A stretch of DNA of 64,000 bases from Brevibacillus sp. JNUCC-41 (GTDB taxonomy: Bacteria > Bacillota > Bacilli > Bacillales > DSM-1321). The stretch is taken from the NCBI RefSeq assembly GCF_014844095.1, contig NZ_CP062163.1:1364001-1428000 (forward strand), given 5' to 3'. Made by a program: the position numbers and the translations under genes. This document shows positions 47,894 to 57,035 of the stretch, piece after piece. The notes under the pieces are model-generated. The model did not search any database. It had not been told where the DNA came from and saw only the letters and a program-made list of their open reading frames with translations. Numbering within the stretch: the first letter of the stretch is position 1; the number at the start of each line of letters is the position of its first letter.

Positions 47894-48080
47894 CCGATGA
47901 GTTAGAGGCTGCAGCTTATAAAAGTAAAACGGACGAGATTCTGGAAAATTCAAGACTCCGTTTGAAAGGATAAATTGCCGAAGTAAGGGTATATTCCATG
48001 TATATTCTTGCTGGCGGTGTTACCGAACAGGAACACCACTGTCACGCTTTTTCAAAAAAGCGTGGGGAGCTATCTTCGGA
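47894..48080 (+). ncRNA. Lysine riboswitch (L box)
   Basis: The L-box core is readable: TTAGAGGCTGC then AAAAGTA, the P2-P3 region with ACGGA/TCCGT, GAAAGG, GCCGAAGTAAG with its partner CTTGCTGGC, CTGTCA, the CACGCTTTTT/AAAAAGCGTG stem, and GGAGCTATC closing P1. These match the B. subtilis lysC leader as I recall it. The aptamer binds lysine and favours the terminator at 48101. Confidence 0.93.
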
Positions 48081-48100
48081 AGGATAAACGGGTTTATTAT

Positions 48101-48137
48101 AAACAGCCGTCGATCTTTTTCGACTGCTGTTTTTTAT
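48101..48137 (+). terminator. Lysine riboswitch terminator
   Basis: AACAGCCGTCGA pairs with TCGACTGCTGTT around a T-rich loop, followed by TTTTTATTTTT. It is the expression platform for the lysine riboswitch, 20 bases past the aptamer. Confidence 0.92.
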
Positions 48138-48175
48138 TTTTCGTTCCCTTCCAATAAAAAGGAGTGTAACATCAA

Positions 48176-49627
48176 TTGTCAAATTCACAATCAGCATCAA
48201 GCCCTACTGAACTGAAAAGGAGCCTGAAAGCGCGTCATTTAATGATGATTTCATTAGGTGGAACGATTGGAACAGGTTTATTTTTAGCAAGTGGCGGTGC
48301 CATTCATTCAGCCGGTCCCGGCGGTGCCTTGGTGGCATACGCAGTCATCGGCATCATGGTTTATTACTTAATGACAAGTCTTGCAGAAATGGCAGCGTTC
48401 ATGCCAGTGGCCGGTTCATTCCGTGTCTATGCATCCAAATTCGTCGATCCGTCTTTCGGTTTTGCGATTGGTTGGAACTACTGGTATAACTGGGCAATCA
48501 CCATTGCCGCTGAATTGGCAGCCGTTGTCTTAATTATGAAGTTCTGGTTCCCGGATAGTCCTTCAATTATCTGGAGTGCCATTGCATTAATCACTATGTT
48601 TCTTATCAATTACATGTCAGTTAAAGGTTTCGGGGAGGCAGAATTCTGGTTTGCCATGATCAAAGTCGTGACAGTCGTCATTTTCTTGATCACGGGTGTA
48701 CTGATCATTCTCGGGATCATGGGTGGGAAAGACCCAATTGGTTTTTCAAATTTCACAATGGGCGAAGGTCCCTTTAACGGTGGGTTCTTCACGATCCTGG
48801 GCGTATTCATGGCTGCCGGCTTTTCATTCCAAGGAACGGAATTGCTTGGAGTGACTGCTGGTGAAAGTGAGGATCCAGAAAAAAATATCCCAAAGGCGAT
48901 CAGATCCGTTTTCTGGCGCATCATCTTATTCTATATCCTTGCCATTTTTGTAATTGGAATGATCATTCCGTTTACCGATTCACGTTTATTGAGTGAAGAT
49001 GTTGCCGTAAGTCCATTCACGCTTGTATTTGAACGGGCAGGCCTTGCATTTGCTGCATCCATCATGAACGCGATCATTCTATCATCCGTACTCTCTGCCG
49101 GTAACTCTGGCATGTACGCTTCAACCCGTATGCTATGGGACTTGGCACGTGATGGGAAAGCACCGAAATTCCTAGGCAAGTTAGATAAAAGAGGAGTACC
49201 CGTGAATGCACTTATCGTGACTTCTTTAGTAGGCTGCGTTGCATTCTTAGCTTCATTTTTCGGTGATGGCGTGGTTTATATCTGGTTATTGAACGCTTCA
49301 GGCATGGCGGGATTCGTCACCTGGGTCGGGATCGCGGTTGCCCATTATCGATTCCGCAAAGCTTACGCAGCTCAAGGCCTTGATATGAATGCTTTACCAT
49401 TCCGAGCAAAAGGCTTCCCATTCGGGCCTATATTCGCACTTGTCCTTTGCCTTATCATTATCATCGGACAAGGCTATCAAGCTTTCAGCAGCGATGGAAT
49501 CGACTGGAATTCAATGTTTGTTTCCTACATTGGCTTAATTTTATTTTTCGCCCTATGGTTCGGCTATAAAATCAAGCATAAAACGAAAATCATTCCCCTG
49601 GAGGAATGTGATCTTAAATCAAAATAA
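48176..49627 (+). CDS. lysP: Lysine-specific permease (APC family)
   Basis: This 483-residue, 12-span amino acid permease of the AAT/APC family has the first-helix motif MMISLGGTIGTGLFLASG and FSFQGTELLGVTAGESEDPEKNIPKAI, both usual in the family. Substrate follows from the lysine riboswitch directly upstream, which switches it off when lysine is abundant. The start is TTG 48176 behind AAAAAGGAG (spacing 11, slightly long). It is monocistronic and ends at 49633. Confidence 0.88.
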   Translation: MSNSQSASSPTELKRSLKARHLMMISLGGTIGTGLFLASGGAIHSAGPGGALVAYAVIGIMVYYLMTSLAEMAAFMPVAGSFRVYASKFVDPSFGFAIGWNYWYNWAITIAAELAAVVLIMKFWFPDSPSIIWSAIALITMFLINYMSVKGFGEAEFWFAMIKVVTVVIFLITGVLIILGIMGGKDPIGFSNFTMGEGPFNGGFFTILGVFMAAGFSFQGTELLGVTAGESEDPEKNIPKAIRSVFWRIILFYILAIFVIGMIIPFTDSRLLSEDVAVSPFTLVFERAGLAFAASIMNAIILSSVLSAGNSGMYASTRMLWDLARDGKAPKFLGKLDKRGVPVNALIVTSLVGCVAFLASFFGDGVVYIWLLNASGMAGFVTWVGIAVAHYRFRKAYAAQGLDMNALPFRAKGFPFGPIFALVLCLIIIIGQGYQAFSSDGIDWNSMFVSYIGLILFFALWFGYKIKHKTKIIPLEECDLKSK

Positions 49628-49632
49628 TGCGT

Positions 49633-49667
49633 AAAGGACCTGTTCTAAGGAGAACAGGTCCTTTTTT
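49633..49667. terminator. Bidirectional terminator between lysP and the glucosidase gene
   Basis: AAAGGACCTGTTCT pairs perfectly with AGAACAGGTCCTTT around AAGG, with further T residues. The minus strand has AAA/TTT at its other side and follows the glucosidase stop. Confidence 0.92.
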
Positions 49668-51346
49668 CATTTCAAATGATAAACACGGCATTCATATGGA
49701 CGCAGAGGTTTGCTGGAGATTCCTTCTTCTTCCTGATCATAATTGCCTATCAGCCTTGTGGCTGAATATGCATGCAGCTCTTCAGGCAAAGTATAGGAGG
49801 CATCCTCTTCTTTAAAGTTACATAGCACCAACAGCTTTTCTTCTTCAAACGATCTCGTGTAGGCAAATATTCGTTCATCATCCGGCCATAGCAGTTCAAA
49901 ACGGCCATAAACGACGATTTCATGTTTCTTTCGTATTTGGATAAGCTTTTTATAAAAATGAAAAATGGAATTCGGATCATTATAGGCTTTTTCTGCATTA
50001 ATCTCTGGAAAATTGGGATTAACCTTAATCCAAGGCGTCCCTTTCGTGAATCCTGCGTTCCGGGAGTCATTCCACTGAATCGGTGTCCTCGCATTATCCC
50101 TGCTTCGGGCGTGGATGGCTGACATCATCCGCTCTTTTGACCAGCCATGCGAATTGACGAGTTCTTCATATGAATTCAATGTTTCGATATCACAGTAATC
50201 ATCGATGCCCTCAAATGCAACATTGGTCATGCCCAGCTCTTCCCCTTGATATATATAGGGTGTCCCTTGAAGCATATGAAGGCAAGCTGCAAGCATCTTT
50301 GCGCTTTCAATACGATACTTTCCATCATCACCAAACCTTGAGACAATCCGGGGCTGATCATGGTTGTTCCAGTATAAACTGTTCCATCCATCCCCCTCCA
50401 AACCAGTCTGCCACTTAGAGAGAATTCGCTTTAAATCGGTAAGCTTCCACTTATCATTACTCCATTTCCCTGCCGGTCCACTCCCCAAATCCATATGTTC
50501 GAATTGAAAGACCATATGTAGCTCACCACGATCTTTACCTGTGAACAATTGGGCCTCCTCCGGTGTGACGCCTGGCATCTCCCCAACTGTGATCACGTCA
50601 TGTCCAGAAAGTGCCCGTTGATTGATTTCCTGCAAAAACTCATGTATGCGCGGGCCGTTCAGGAAAAAGGGGCTTCCATCGCCATACTGTTTCTCATGAT
50701 GAACGGCTCCATCTGAATAGCTTTGATCTTTTGAAAGGAAATTGATGACATCCATCCGAAAGCCATCGACACCCTTATCCAGCCACCAAGTCATGATGCT
50801 GTAGATCTCTTCACGGAGCTTAGGGTTCTCCCAGTTTAAATCCGGTTGTTTCCTGCTGAATAAATGTAAATAATATTCATCGGTTCCTTCATCATATTCC
50901 CATGCTGAACCTTTAAAAACGGATTCCCAATTATTTGGTTCCTTTCCATTCCTTCCAGGTTTCCAAATATAATAATCGCGTTTCGGATTATCTTTTGAGG
51001 ATCGGGATTCCTTGAACCACGGATGTTCATCAGAAGAATGGTTGATCACCAGGTCCATCATGATCTTCATTCCACGTTCATGAACCGCCTTCAACAACCT
51101 ATCGAAATCAGCCATGGTCCCGAACTCAGTCATGATTGATTTATAATCACTGATATCGTACCCATTGTCATCATTGGGAGATTGATAAACAGGGGATAGC
51201 CATATCACGTTCACACCCAGCTCTTGTAAATAATCGAGTTTCATCAAGATCCCGTTTATATCCCCTATCCCATCACCATCACTATCCATAAAACTCCTTG
51301 GATACACTTGATACACAACTGCCTCTTTCCACCATGCTTTGTCCAT
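49667..51346 (-). CDS. malL: Oligo-1,6-glucosidase (GH13 family, MalL type)
   Basis: The 559-residue cytoplasmic GH13 subfamily 31 enzyme has nucleophile D199 (GFRMDVINF), acid/base E256 (VGEMPG) and D330 (NNHDQPR). Val200 after the nucleophile points to alpha-1,6 (isomaltose-type) activity; maltases usually have Thr. It should cut glucose from short alpha-glucosides. Start ATG 51346 follows GAGGGGGAAAG. No PTS or sugar transporter adjoins it. Trehalose-6-phosphate hydrolase is a less likely alternative. Confidence 0.87.
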   Translation of the reverse strand: MDKAWWKEAVVYQVYPRSFMDSDGDGIGDINGILMKLDYLQELGVNVIWLSPVYQSPNDDNGYDISDYKSIMTEFGTMADFDRLLKAVHERGMKIMMDLVINHSSDEHPWFKESRSSKDNPKRDYYIWKPGRNGKEPNNWESVFKGSAWEYDEGTDEYYLHLFSRKQPDLNWENPKLREEIYSIMTWWLDKGVDGFRMDVINFLSKDQSYSDGAVHHEKQYGDGSPFFLNGPRIHEFLQEINQRALSGHDVITVGEMPGVTPEEAQLFTGKDRGELHMVFQFEHMDLGSGPAGKWSNDKWKLTDLKRILSKWQTGLEGDGWNSLYWNNHDQPRIVSRFGDDGKYRIESAKMLAACLHMLQGTPYIYQGEELGMTNVAFEGIDDYCDIETLNSYEELVNSHGWSKERMMSAIHARSRDNARTPIQWNDSRNAGFTKGTPWIKVNPNFPEINAEKAYNDPNSIFHFYKKLIQIRKKHEIVVYGRFELLWPDDERIFAYTRSFEEEKLLVLCNFKEEDASYTLPEELHAYSATRLIGNYDQEEEGISSKPLRPYECRVYHLK

Positions 51347-51431
51347 GTCTTTCCCCCTCTTTGGCCGCATTGATATGATCATTACACCAATACCCCTATT
51401 ATAAAGGGAAAAACTTCAGAATATTCTCCTT

Positions 51432-52514
51432 TTATTCAGCTATTCCCGTTTGAATCATTTCAATATCCAGATCTACCTCGATTGGAATATAAGGATATGC
51501 CTTCTCCCAATGTTCCTGATCGAAATTTCTTGTACTACTTTTAGCATGATCACCGATTGCAATCGGATCGATATTGTTCTCCTGAAACATGGCTACCATC
51601 TCATTTAATTTTTTTCCAATGACATGCTCGGCCCTGGCCTCTATTTTATTCAGGTCGACCGCTTTGCCCAAGTCGTAGCCTTGGACCTCCAGCAGACTCG
51701 CTTTTAATTTCACTTCAATCCTGACCTTAGGGTCTTGATTTGCATCCGAAATATGATAATGGACACGTGACTCCACGTTATTGATATCTGTAAAATCATT
51801 TTCCTTCCATTTAATTTCATAACTCCCCATCCTAAAGTTTTCAGTAAGGACTTTAAATAAAAATCCGTCCTCATATGGAATATATTTACCAATATAACGA
51901 TCCTTTTTAAACAGGGCGATCCCTTTTACCCTTATTTGGTCCCCTGCCGTTTCCAATAAGGGCAAGACCGGATCGATTCCTTTACCATGACACGCATATA
52001 AATACCTGTGAAGATCCACATTAGGCAAATTAGTCTTTATATTCTGTTCGATCAGTTCTTTCACTTGAACCCCTGGAGTTTTAATCAACTTCGGCTCCAT
52101 TTTAACTACATCCTCCGCTTTGCCATGAACGACCGCTAAATACAAATTCCTTCCCACCATTGGGTCACGCCTATATGTATCGACATAATCATTCAACCCA
52201 TTGCCTGCCAATTCTTCACCATAGAGAATAACCGTCAGTCTACCACCGACAATCGGGTATGGCGTTTTTGCATTTTTCTGCTGACGGGCTGCCTTTATAT
52301 CATGGGAGACCGCTTCATATACTTCTTTACCTAGATTTGCTTCCTTCCCAGGCTGAGGCACGCTGACAACGACCGTACCTTTGATCTTTTTGCCTTCGGC
52401 ATCATCATAACCTACGACTTCAGCAATTAAAATATCTTCTAATATTTGTTTTTCCACGCCGCAAGCCGTCATCAGGAAACTTGCCAATATTATCAAGATA
52501 AGTCGGATTTTCAC
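51432..52514 (-). CDS. GerC-type germination lipoprotein
   Basis: The 360-residue Ger(x)C family protein has a lipoprotein signal (LMTACG, lipidated Cys near 18) and three-domain GerC topology with GYDDAEGKKIKGTVVVSVPQ near the start. It is anchored at the outer face of the spore inner membrane and acts with GerA/GerB partners. GTG 52514 overlaps the gerB stop (GTGA). It closes the three-gene germinant receptor operon. I cannot assign which receptor it is. Confidence 0.88.
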   Translation of the reverse strand: MKIRLILIILASFLMTACGVEKQILEDILIAEVVGYDDAEGKKIKGTVVVSVPQPGKEANLGKEVYEAVSHDIKAARQQKNAKTPYPIVGGRLTVILYGEELAGNGLNDYVDTYRRDPMVGRNLYLAVVHGKAEDVVKMEPKLIKTPGVQVKELIEQNIKTNLPNVDLHRYLYACHGKGIDPVLPLLETAGDQIRVKGIALFKKDRYIGKYIPYEDGFLFKVLTENFRMGSYEIKWKENDFTDINNVESRVHYHISDANQDPKVRIEVKLKASLLEVQGYDLGKAVDLNKIEARAEHVIGKKLNEMVAMFQENNIDPIAIGDHAKSSTRNFDQEHWEKAYPYIPIEVDLDIEMIQTGIAE

Positions 52515-53611
52515 GATTTATGCCCCCTGACTTTATAGACAATCGACTGCCATATGAATAAGAGAGGAAGATACAAATAAATGATATAAAAACCAATTTC
52601 CGAACTTATCGTGTTAAACTCATCGATTCTATAGCGGTTATCCAAGAAAATGCAGGAAACTAAAATGATCAGCAGAATGAAGACCAACATCTTTCTTTGC
52701 CTTAGTCCAAATACTCTTTTAGCTGTCCTGCTCGCTGCCCAAACCCCTATGCAAACATTCGGCAGCACCATGAACAGCCAAACGGAAATCCCTATGTATT
52801 CGAACCTTTCAATGAATGGAAGGTCTACAATTTTCCATAACGTCAAAGTTGCCCATATAACATCTTTCAGTTGATCTTGATGATAGTAGGCTAATGAAAC
52901 AATGATGGATACTAAATATATCGTCATAGTAAACACCGCCCCTAAATGGGCCCACTTTTGAGATTTTTCACGGTTTTTAATGAAAGGGTAATAAATGAGG
53001 AGTAATTCAAAACCAAGGTAATTCAGGGTCATTTTCTTACAGGCCTTCATGATTTCCAAAAAGGAATGATCAAGAAAAGGACCCAAATTTTCAAAGTGGG
53101 CGTACTTCAATGGGAAATAATTCAAAAGGAATAATGGCGATCCGATAATAAGTCCGATTATGCAAAAACCAGTGATGACCCTGAACCCTCCCTCCACAAA
53201 GCTATAGACGAGAATAAGAATGATGGTTATTAGCATCAGGATATTGACACCAGGGAACATCCAAACCTGAATGACTTCTAAATAAGTCCTGATAAGAATG
53301 ACGGAAATCATTATAAAGTAGAGGATGAATAAAACATTGAAAGCATTTCCTACCCAATTACCGAACAAATCCTTGTGGATGGCGACTAAATCAAGGGTTT
53401 GGGGACCCCTGCCTAAAAGCTTGAAACACATCCAAAGCAGAACATTTATGATTAACCCTGATATGAGTACAGATAACCATGCGTCTTGACCAGCCTCTTT
53501 CGCTATGACCCGTTCAAACCCCAATATCCCTACCCCAATCTGCATGCCGGGCATGAGAAAAAAAACAAAAAATGGAGATATTAGTTTAGTTTCATTTGGT
53601 TTGACTTCCAT
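52511..53611 (-). CDS. GerB-type spore germination permease
   Basis: This 366-residue protein with about ten membrane spans belongs to the Ger(x)B branch of APC-like transporters and probably binds the germinant. Typical pieces are GMQIGVGILGFERVIAKEAGQDAW at the start and the C-terminal SEIGFYIIYLYLPLLF. It sits in the spore inner membrane. It is 23 bases after gerA and overlaps gerC by four bases. Confidence 0.88.
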   Translation of the reverse strand: MEVKPNETKLISPFFVFFLMPGMQIGVGILGFERVIAKEAGQDAWLSVLISGLIINVLLWMCFKLLGRGPQTLDLVAIHKDLFGNWVGNAFNVLFILYFIMISVILIRTYLEVIQVWMFPGVNILMLITIILILVYSFVEGGFRVITGFCIIGLIIGSPLFLLNYFPLKYAHFENLGPFLDHSFLEIMKACKKMTLNYLGFELLLIYYPFIKNREKSQKWAHLGAVFTMTIYLVSIIVSLAYYHQDQLKDVIWATLTLWKIVDLPFIERFEYIGISVWLFMVLPNVCIGVWAASRTAKRVFGLRQRKMLVFILLIILVSCIFLDNRYRIDEFNTISSEIGFYIIYLYLPLLFIWQSIVYKVRGHKS

Positions 53612-53634
53612 ACCTTCTCACCGCTTTCTACACC

Positions 53635-55146
53635 TTATTCATCAATATCACCATGGGAGTTTCGCTCTTCCGCCTCCTTCCTTATCCTTAGTGGATTTTC
53701 CGTCCGCAGAAATTGCGGGCGTTTTTTCTGCTTTGAAAAAGGGAGGCGAATGAGACTATCTTTAAAGTCATGAATTCTTAATGGGTAAAGCGGATCTAAA
53801 TAAGGACTGCCAAGCGAAGTCAATTTCAATAAATGACTTAAAATGAATGCACTGCATAAAGCTATTCCAAACAGACCGTATAACTGGGCTGCAATTAGAA
53901 AAGGGAAGCGGATAAGGCGAATGGTATTACTTATTTGGTAAATCGGCACCGTAAATGAAGCCAAGGCTGCCAAAGCGACAAGCATCAGTAAGACATTACT
54001 GACAAATCCAGCTTCCACAGCGGCTGTACCGATGACTATACCGCCAACAATACCAATGGTGGAACCAACCTTAGCAGGCAGCCTGACCGCTGCTTCCCTC
54101 AGCAATTCAATTGTCCCTTCCAGCAAGATAGCCTCCAAGATCGGCGGAAAAGGAATCACTCCCCTTGATGAAATTAAGATTGGCAGCAAATCCGTTGGAA
54201 TCACTTGATAATGATAGGTTAAAACGGCAACATACAGAGGTGAAGATAAAACGGAAAACAGCACTGCGAAAAGCCGAATCAAACGGAATGAGGTGCCGAG
54301 ATTCCAAATTTGAAAATAATCTTCAAATGACGAAAAGAACGAAATGATGGTGTTTGGACCAACTAATGCATGTGGAGATCCGTCCAGCATGATCCCAATT
54401 TTCCCTTCCGATAATACACTGGCCAGATGATCAGGCCGCTCCGTATCAATCAGTTGCGGAAACATCGAATTTCGATTATCCGTGATCATCTGGCTTACAA
54501 ACGAAATATCGACGATCGTATCATAATCTATATCTTCTATCCTCTGCATGACTGTATTAACGATCTGTTGATTTACTATCCCATCTATATAGAGTACCGC
54601 TAACCTTGTTTGCGAGATGCTGCCGACCCTTAATTCCTTGGACTGCAATTCAGGGGTGGGCAACCGGTTACGGATCAGATTCAAATTCGAATCAAGCGAT
54701 TCAACAAATGCCTCCTTGGACCCAACGACCGTATACTCCGACTCGGGTGTGGAAACTTGCCTTTTCACACTATGAACACATGGAATCAACAAACACATTT
54801 CATCATCTTGCTTGTATTGAACCATGATTGTTCCTGCCAAAACCAACCTTTGGATGTCTTTTAGATCAGCTGTCAATTTCATATCTTCAATTGGAATATC
54901 GCCTTTTAATTGCTTAAGATCCTTCTTTGGTTGATTCGACATGACAGCCAATACTTGTTCATGAAGCTGTTGTACACTAACCAGTGAATTGAAGTAGGAA
55001 ATAGTGTAGCCATCATCATTCGGGAATTGGAAGGTAAGAAAATCATTAGATGCTTTAAACTTTTTAAGGAGTTCCTGAAAATCCTTGGAAGTGACCTGAA
55101 AGGATGCTGCATCCATTTTCCTCCCGCCCTTAAAAAATCTCACCAT
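53635..55146 (-). CDS. GerA-type spore germination protein
   Basis: The 503-residue protein has the GerA layout: a soluble N-terminal domain (about 1-240, with LAVLYIDGIVNQQIVNTVMQR), then four to six membrane segments around REAAVRLPAKVGSTIGIVGG. It oligomerises to form the inner membrane channel of germinant receptors. Start is ATG 55146 or ATG 55116; the latter has GGGAGG close upstream, the former a weaker G-rich site. It opens the gerABC operon. Confidence 0.88.
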   Translation of the reverse strand: MVRFFKGGRKMDAASFQVTSKDFQELLKKFKASNDFLTFQFPNDDGYTISYFNSLVSVQQLHEQVLAVMSNQPKKDLKQLKGDIPIEDMKLTADLKDIQRLVLAGTIMVQYKQDDEMCLLIPCVHSVKRQVSTPESEYTVVGSKEAFVESLDSNLNLIRNRLPTPELQSKELRVGSISQTRLAVLYIDGIVNQQIVNTVMQRIEDIDYDTIVDISFVSQMITDNRNSMFPQLIDTERPDHLASVLSEGKIGIMLDGSPHALVGPNTIISFFSSFEDYFQIWNLGTSFRLIRLFAVLFSVLSSPLYVAVLTYHYQVIPTDLLPILISSRGVIPFPPILEAILLEGTIELLREAAVRLPAKVGSTIGIVGGIVIGTAAVEAGFVSNVLLMLVALAALASFTVPIYQISNTIRLIRFPFLIAAQLYGLFGIALCSAFILSHLLKLTSLGSPYLDPLYPLRIHDFKDSLIRLPFSKQKKRPQFLRTENPLRIRKEAEERNSHGDIDE

Positions 55147-55241
55147 CCCACCCCCATTTCCTTCTTAAAGTTTTTCGTTCATTCGATTATTGTAACCACC
55201 CTATTTAAAGTTAGTCATGATCCACCGATATCTTTAAAATA

Positions 55242-55275
55242 GGAAAAGACCTATCCGGAATCCACCGGATAAGCC
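55242..55275 (-). terminator. Probable terminator of the YhcN-family gene
   Basis: TATCCGG pairs with CCGGATA around AATCCA, with a few extra pairs outside, followed by TCTTTTCC on the minus strand. It lies 30 bases after the stop. Confidence 0.6.
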
Positions 55276-55305
55276 TTTACGTTTTAATTCTTTAATGAAT
55301 ACCAA

Positions 55306-55848
55306 TTACCTTGGACTTGGAAAAATCCGTGTTACTAAATCACGGAACTCATCAGCGAATCCTGCAACAGGTTTTCCATTCTGAATATCATTGGCATACC
55401 CTTTCATCCTTTGAACAAAGTCCGGGTTTGTCGACACATAAACTTGGTCCACCGAAGGATCGGCTCCCCTTACTGCATCAGCAATCCTATCTTTAAGGTC
55501 ATTTGAGATATCCTTATCCCCGCCGTCTTTCAATACTGCCCCTACATAGGCATTATTATCAGTAACGATGACACTTGCGTTACTTACTTCCTTCAAGGCT
55601 TCGACCCGGTTTGAGATATCCTCGGAGACCCTCATATCATTTATGCCATTATCATTGTTGTCATTATTATCATTAACGTTATCATTAACGTTTTGCCTTG
55701 TATCGCTTACATTCATCGGATTATCCAAATTATCTTGATGGGTACGATTCAGGCCAAGATTTTCACTGGCACCTTCTTTATTATTATATGAACAACCTGT
55801 AATCACTAAAGCCATCATCACACTTGATACTATCGCTTTATAATTCAT
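55306..55848 (-). CDS. YhcN/YlaJ family sporulation lipoprotein
   Basis: The 180-residue lipoprotein (lipobox VITGC, Cys near residue 19) belongs to the same family as yutC. A low-complexity Asn/Asp linker (encoded at about 55630-55690, repeated AAYGAT-type codons) precedes the conserved domain, with IVTDNNAYVGAVLK and VDQVYVSTNPDFVQRM. It should sit in the spore membrane. I chose ATG 55848, eight bases after GAGGAG; GTG 55857 lies within the site. Confidence 0.85.
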   Translation of the reverse strand: MNYKAIVSSVMMALVITGCSYNNKEGASENLGLNRTHQDNLDNPMNVSDTRQNVNDNVNDNNDNNDNGINDMRVSEDISNRVEALKEVSNASVIVTDNNAYVGAVLKDGGDKDISNDLKDRIADAVRGADPSVDQVYVSTNPDFVQRMKGYANDIQNGKPVAGFADEFRDLVTRIFPSPR

Positions 55849-55901
55849 AATCTTCACTCCTCTAAATCGTTTAACATTACTATTTACGAGGAGAGGATAG
55901 A

Positions 55902-56222
55902 TTATTCAGAAGAAGTGATTTTCAAGCCGATAATCCCCACTAAAATTAAACCGACGAATACCAAACGCATCGCATCCTTAGGCTCGTTAAATACGATGAT
56001 GCCAACCAGAACAGCCCCAAGAGCCCCTATTCCGGTCCAAATTGCATACGCTGTTCCCATAGGCAGGGTTTTTATCGCAGATGATAAAAAATAAAAACTA
56101 ATGACCATACCGGCAATCGTTATGATAGAAGGCAATAATTTCGTAAAACCCTCAGTATACTTTAAACTTGTCGCCCATACCACTTCAAATAATCCGGCAA
56201 TCACCAATTGAATCCAAGCCAC
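55902..56222 (-). CDS. gdx: Guanidinium exporter (SMR family, Gdx type)
   Basis: This 106-residue SMR protein has four membrane spans and the key Glu in the first span ([17 protein letters not shown]), plus [15 protein letters not shown] in the third. It matches Gdx/SugE rather than EmrE, exchanging guanidinium for protons. GTG 56222 follows GGAGGGA by six to seven bases; the longer frame starts inside that site. The guanidine-I riboswitch immediately upstream independently supports the substrate. Confidence 0.92.
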   Translation of the reverse strand: MAWIQLVIAGLFEVVWATSLKYTEGFTKLLPSIITIAGMVISFYFLSSAIKTLPMGTAYAIWTGIGALGAVLVGIIVFNEPKDAMRLVFVGLILVGIIGLKITSSE

Positions 56223-56239
56223 CTTTTTTCCCTCCAATT

Positions 56240-56366
56240 ACAGAAAAAGCCCGAAAGGTCATAATTCATAACCTCCCGGGCTTTTTTCCCTCCGTGTACG
56301 CAGATTCCTGCGCGTTTCTCTTGGACCATTCCGGTAAAATTCAACCGAGGAACCCTAGAAACTCAT
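56240..56366 (-). ncRNA. Guanidine-I (ykkC) riboswitch with terminator
   Basis: On the minus strand: TTTCTAGGGTTCC at the 5' end, TACCGGAATGGTCCAAGAGAA, CGCAGGA/TCTGCG hairpin, then ACACGGAGGGAAAAAAGCCC, the ykkC hallmarks. The terminator stem AGCCCGggAGGT/ACCTttCGGGCT (56248-56282) ends in TTTTTC. In this class guanidine binding prevents termination, so the gene should be turned on by guanidine. Confidence 0.95.
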
Positions 56367-56407
56367 TATTCCCATACTATCATGTACATTTCAAATCGGT
56401 CAAACAT

Positions 56408-56737
56408 TTATGCATTGCTTCTGTTTCTAGACTTCCACTTGTCACCTTTTATTGAAAACCAAATATTTTTAAAGGGTTCAGGTATTTCTTTAGCCGCATC
56501 AACCGTATATTGAACGGCCTCTTTTTTATATTGAACATCTTCAGTGATTTCTTGCTGTGTCATGGCGAGTTGGTCCGTCTCCGATTTAATTTGGTCCGTT
56601 TTGGCCTGGATACGCGTAACGGTTTCAGTCACATTTTCAATTGTCGGTTTGGAATCCTTAAATGTTTTAAAAGCAAAAAACGCTAAATAGATAATCGAGC
56701 CGATAAAGAGGGCAAGACTAATATATACAATGATCAC
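56408..56737 (-). CDS. DUF948 membrane-anchored protein
   Basis: The 109-residue protein has one N-terminal membrane helix (IIVYISLALFIGSIIYLAFF) and a coiled-coil-like body (ENVTETVTRIQAKTDQIKSE). This is the DUF948/YoxC type, often listed with general stress proteins in Bacillus. Function unknown. A GTG start at 56737 lies seven bases after GGAGG. It is transcribed leftward, upstream of the guanidine riboswitch. Confidence 0.75.
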   Translation of the reverse strand: MIIVYISLALFIGSIIYLAFFAFKTFKDSKPTIENVTETVTRIQAKTDQIKSETDQLAMTQQEITEDVQYKKEAVQYTVDAAKEIPEPFKNIWFSIKGDKWKSRNRSNA

Positions 56738-56855
56738 CTAGATTCCTCCTTTTATTTTACCTTTACTATACCCGTAATAATTGGGCAGAAAACGAATCCC
56801 CATGTATTTTCTCTTATCCCTGCTCATATTATTGATAGAAAAAGGAGGAATGAAA

Positions 56856-57035
56856 ATGAATCAAATGCCTCTGCTTAAAGCCTGTTTTAAAGCTGGAATG
56901 CACTACATTAGACATCTGACCATACAGCAGGCTGCCACTATTGCAGGAATCATTTTTTTAATCATTCATCCAGAAGTTTTCAGCCCGATTTGGCTTACAT
57001 TGGCAACCTCCGTCTTGATTCTGCTCCTGCTTTGA
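56856..57035 (+). CDS. Small two-helix membrane protein, unknown function
   Basis: ATG 56856 lies seven bases after AAGGAGG and gives a 59-residue protein. An amphipathic start (MNQMPLLKACFKAGMHYIRH) is followed by two hydrophobic stretches (AATIAGIIFLIIHP and WLTLATSVLILLLL). No motif identifies it. The longer frame from 56781 has no ribosome site. A minus-strand open frame also covers part of it, listed under findings. Confidence 0.55.
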   Translation: MNQMPLLKACFKAGMHYIRHLTIQQAATIAGIIFLIIHPEVFSPIWLTLATSVLILLLL

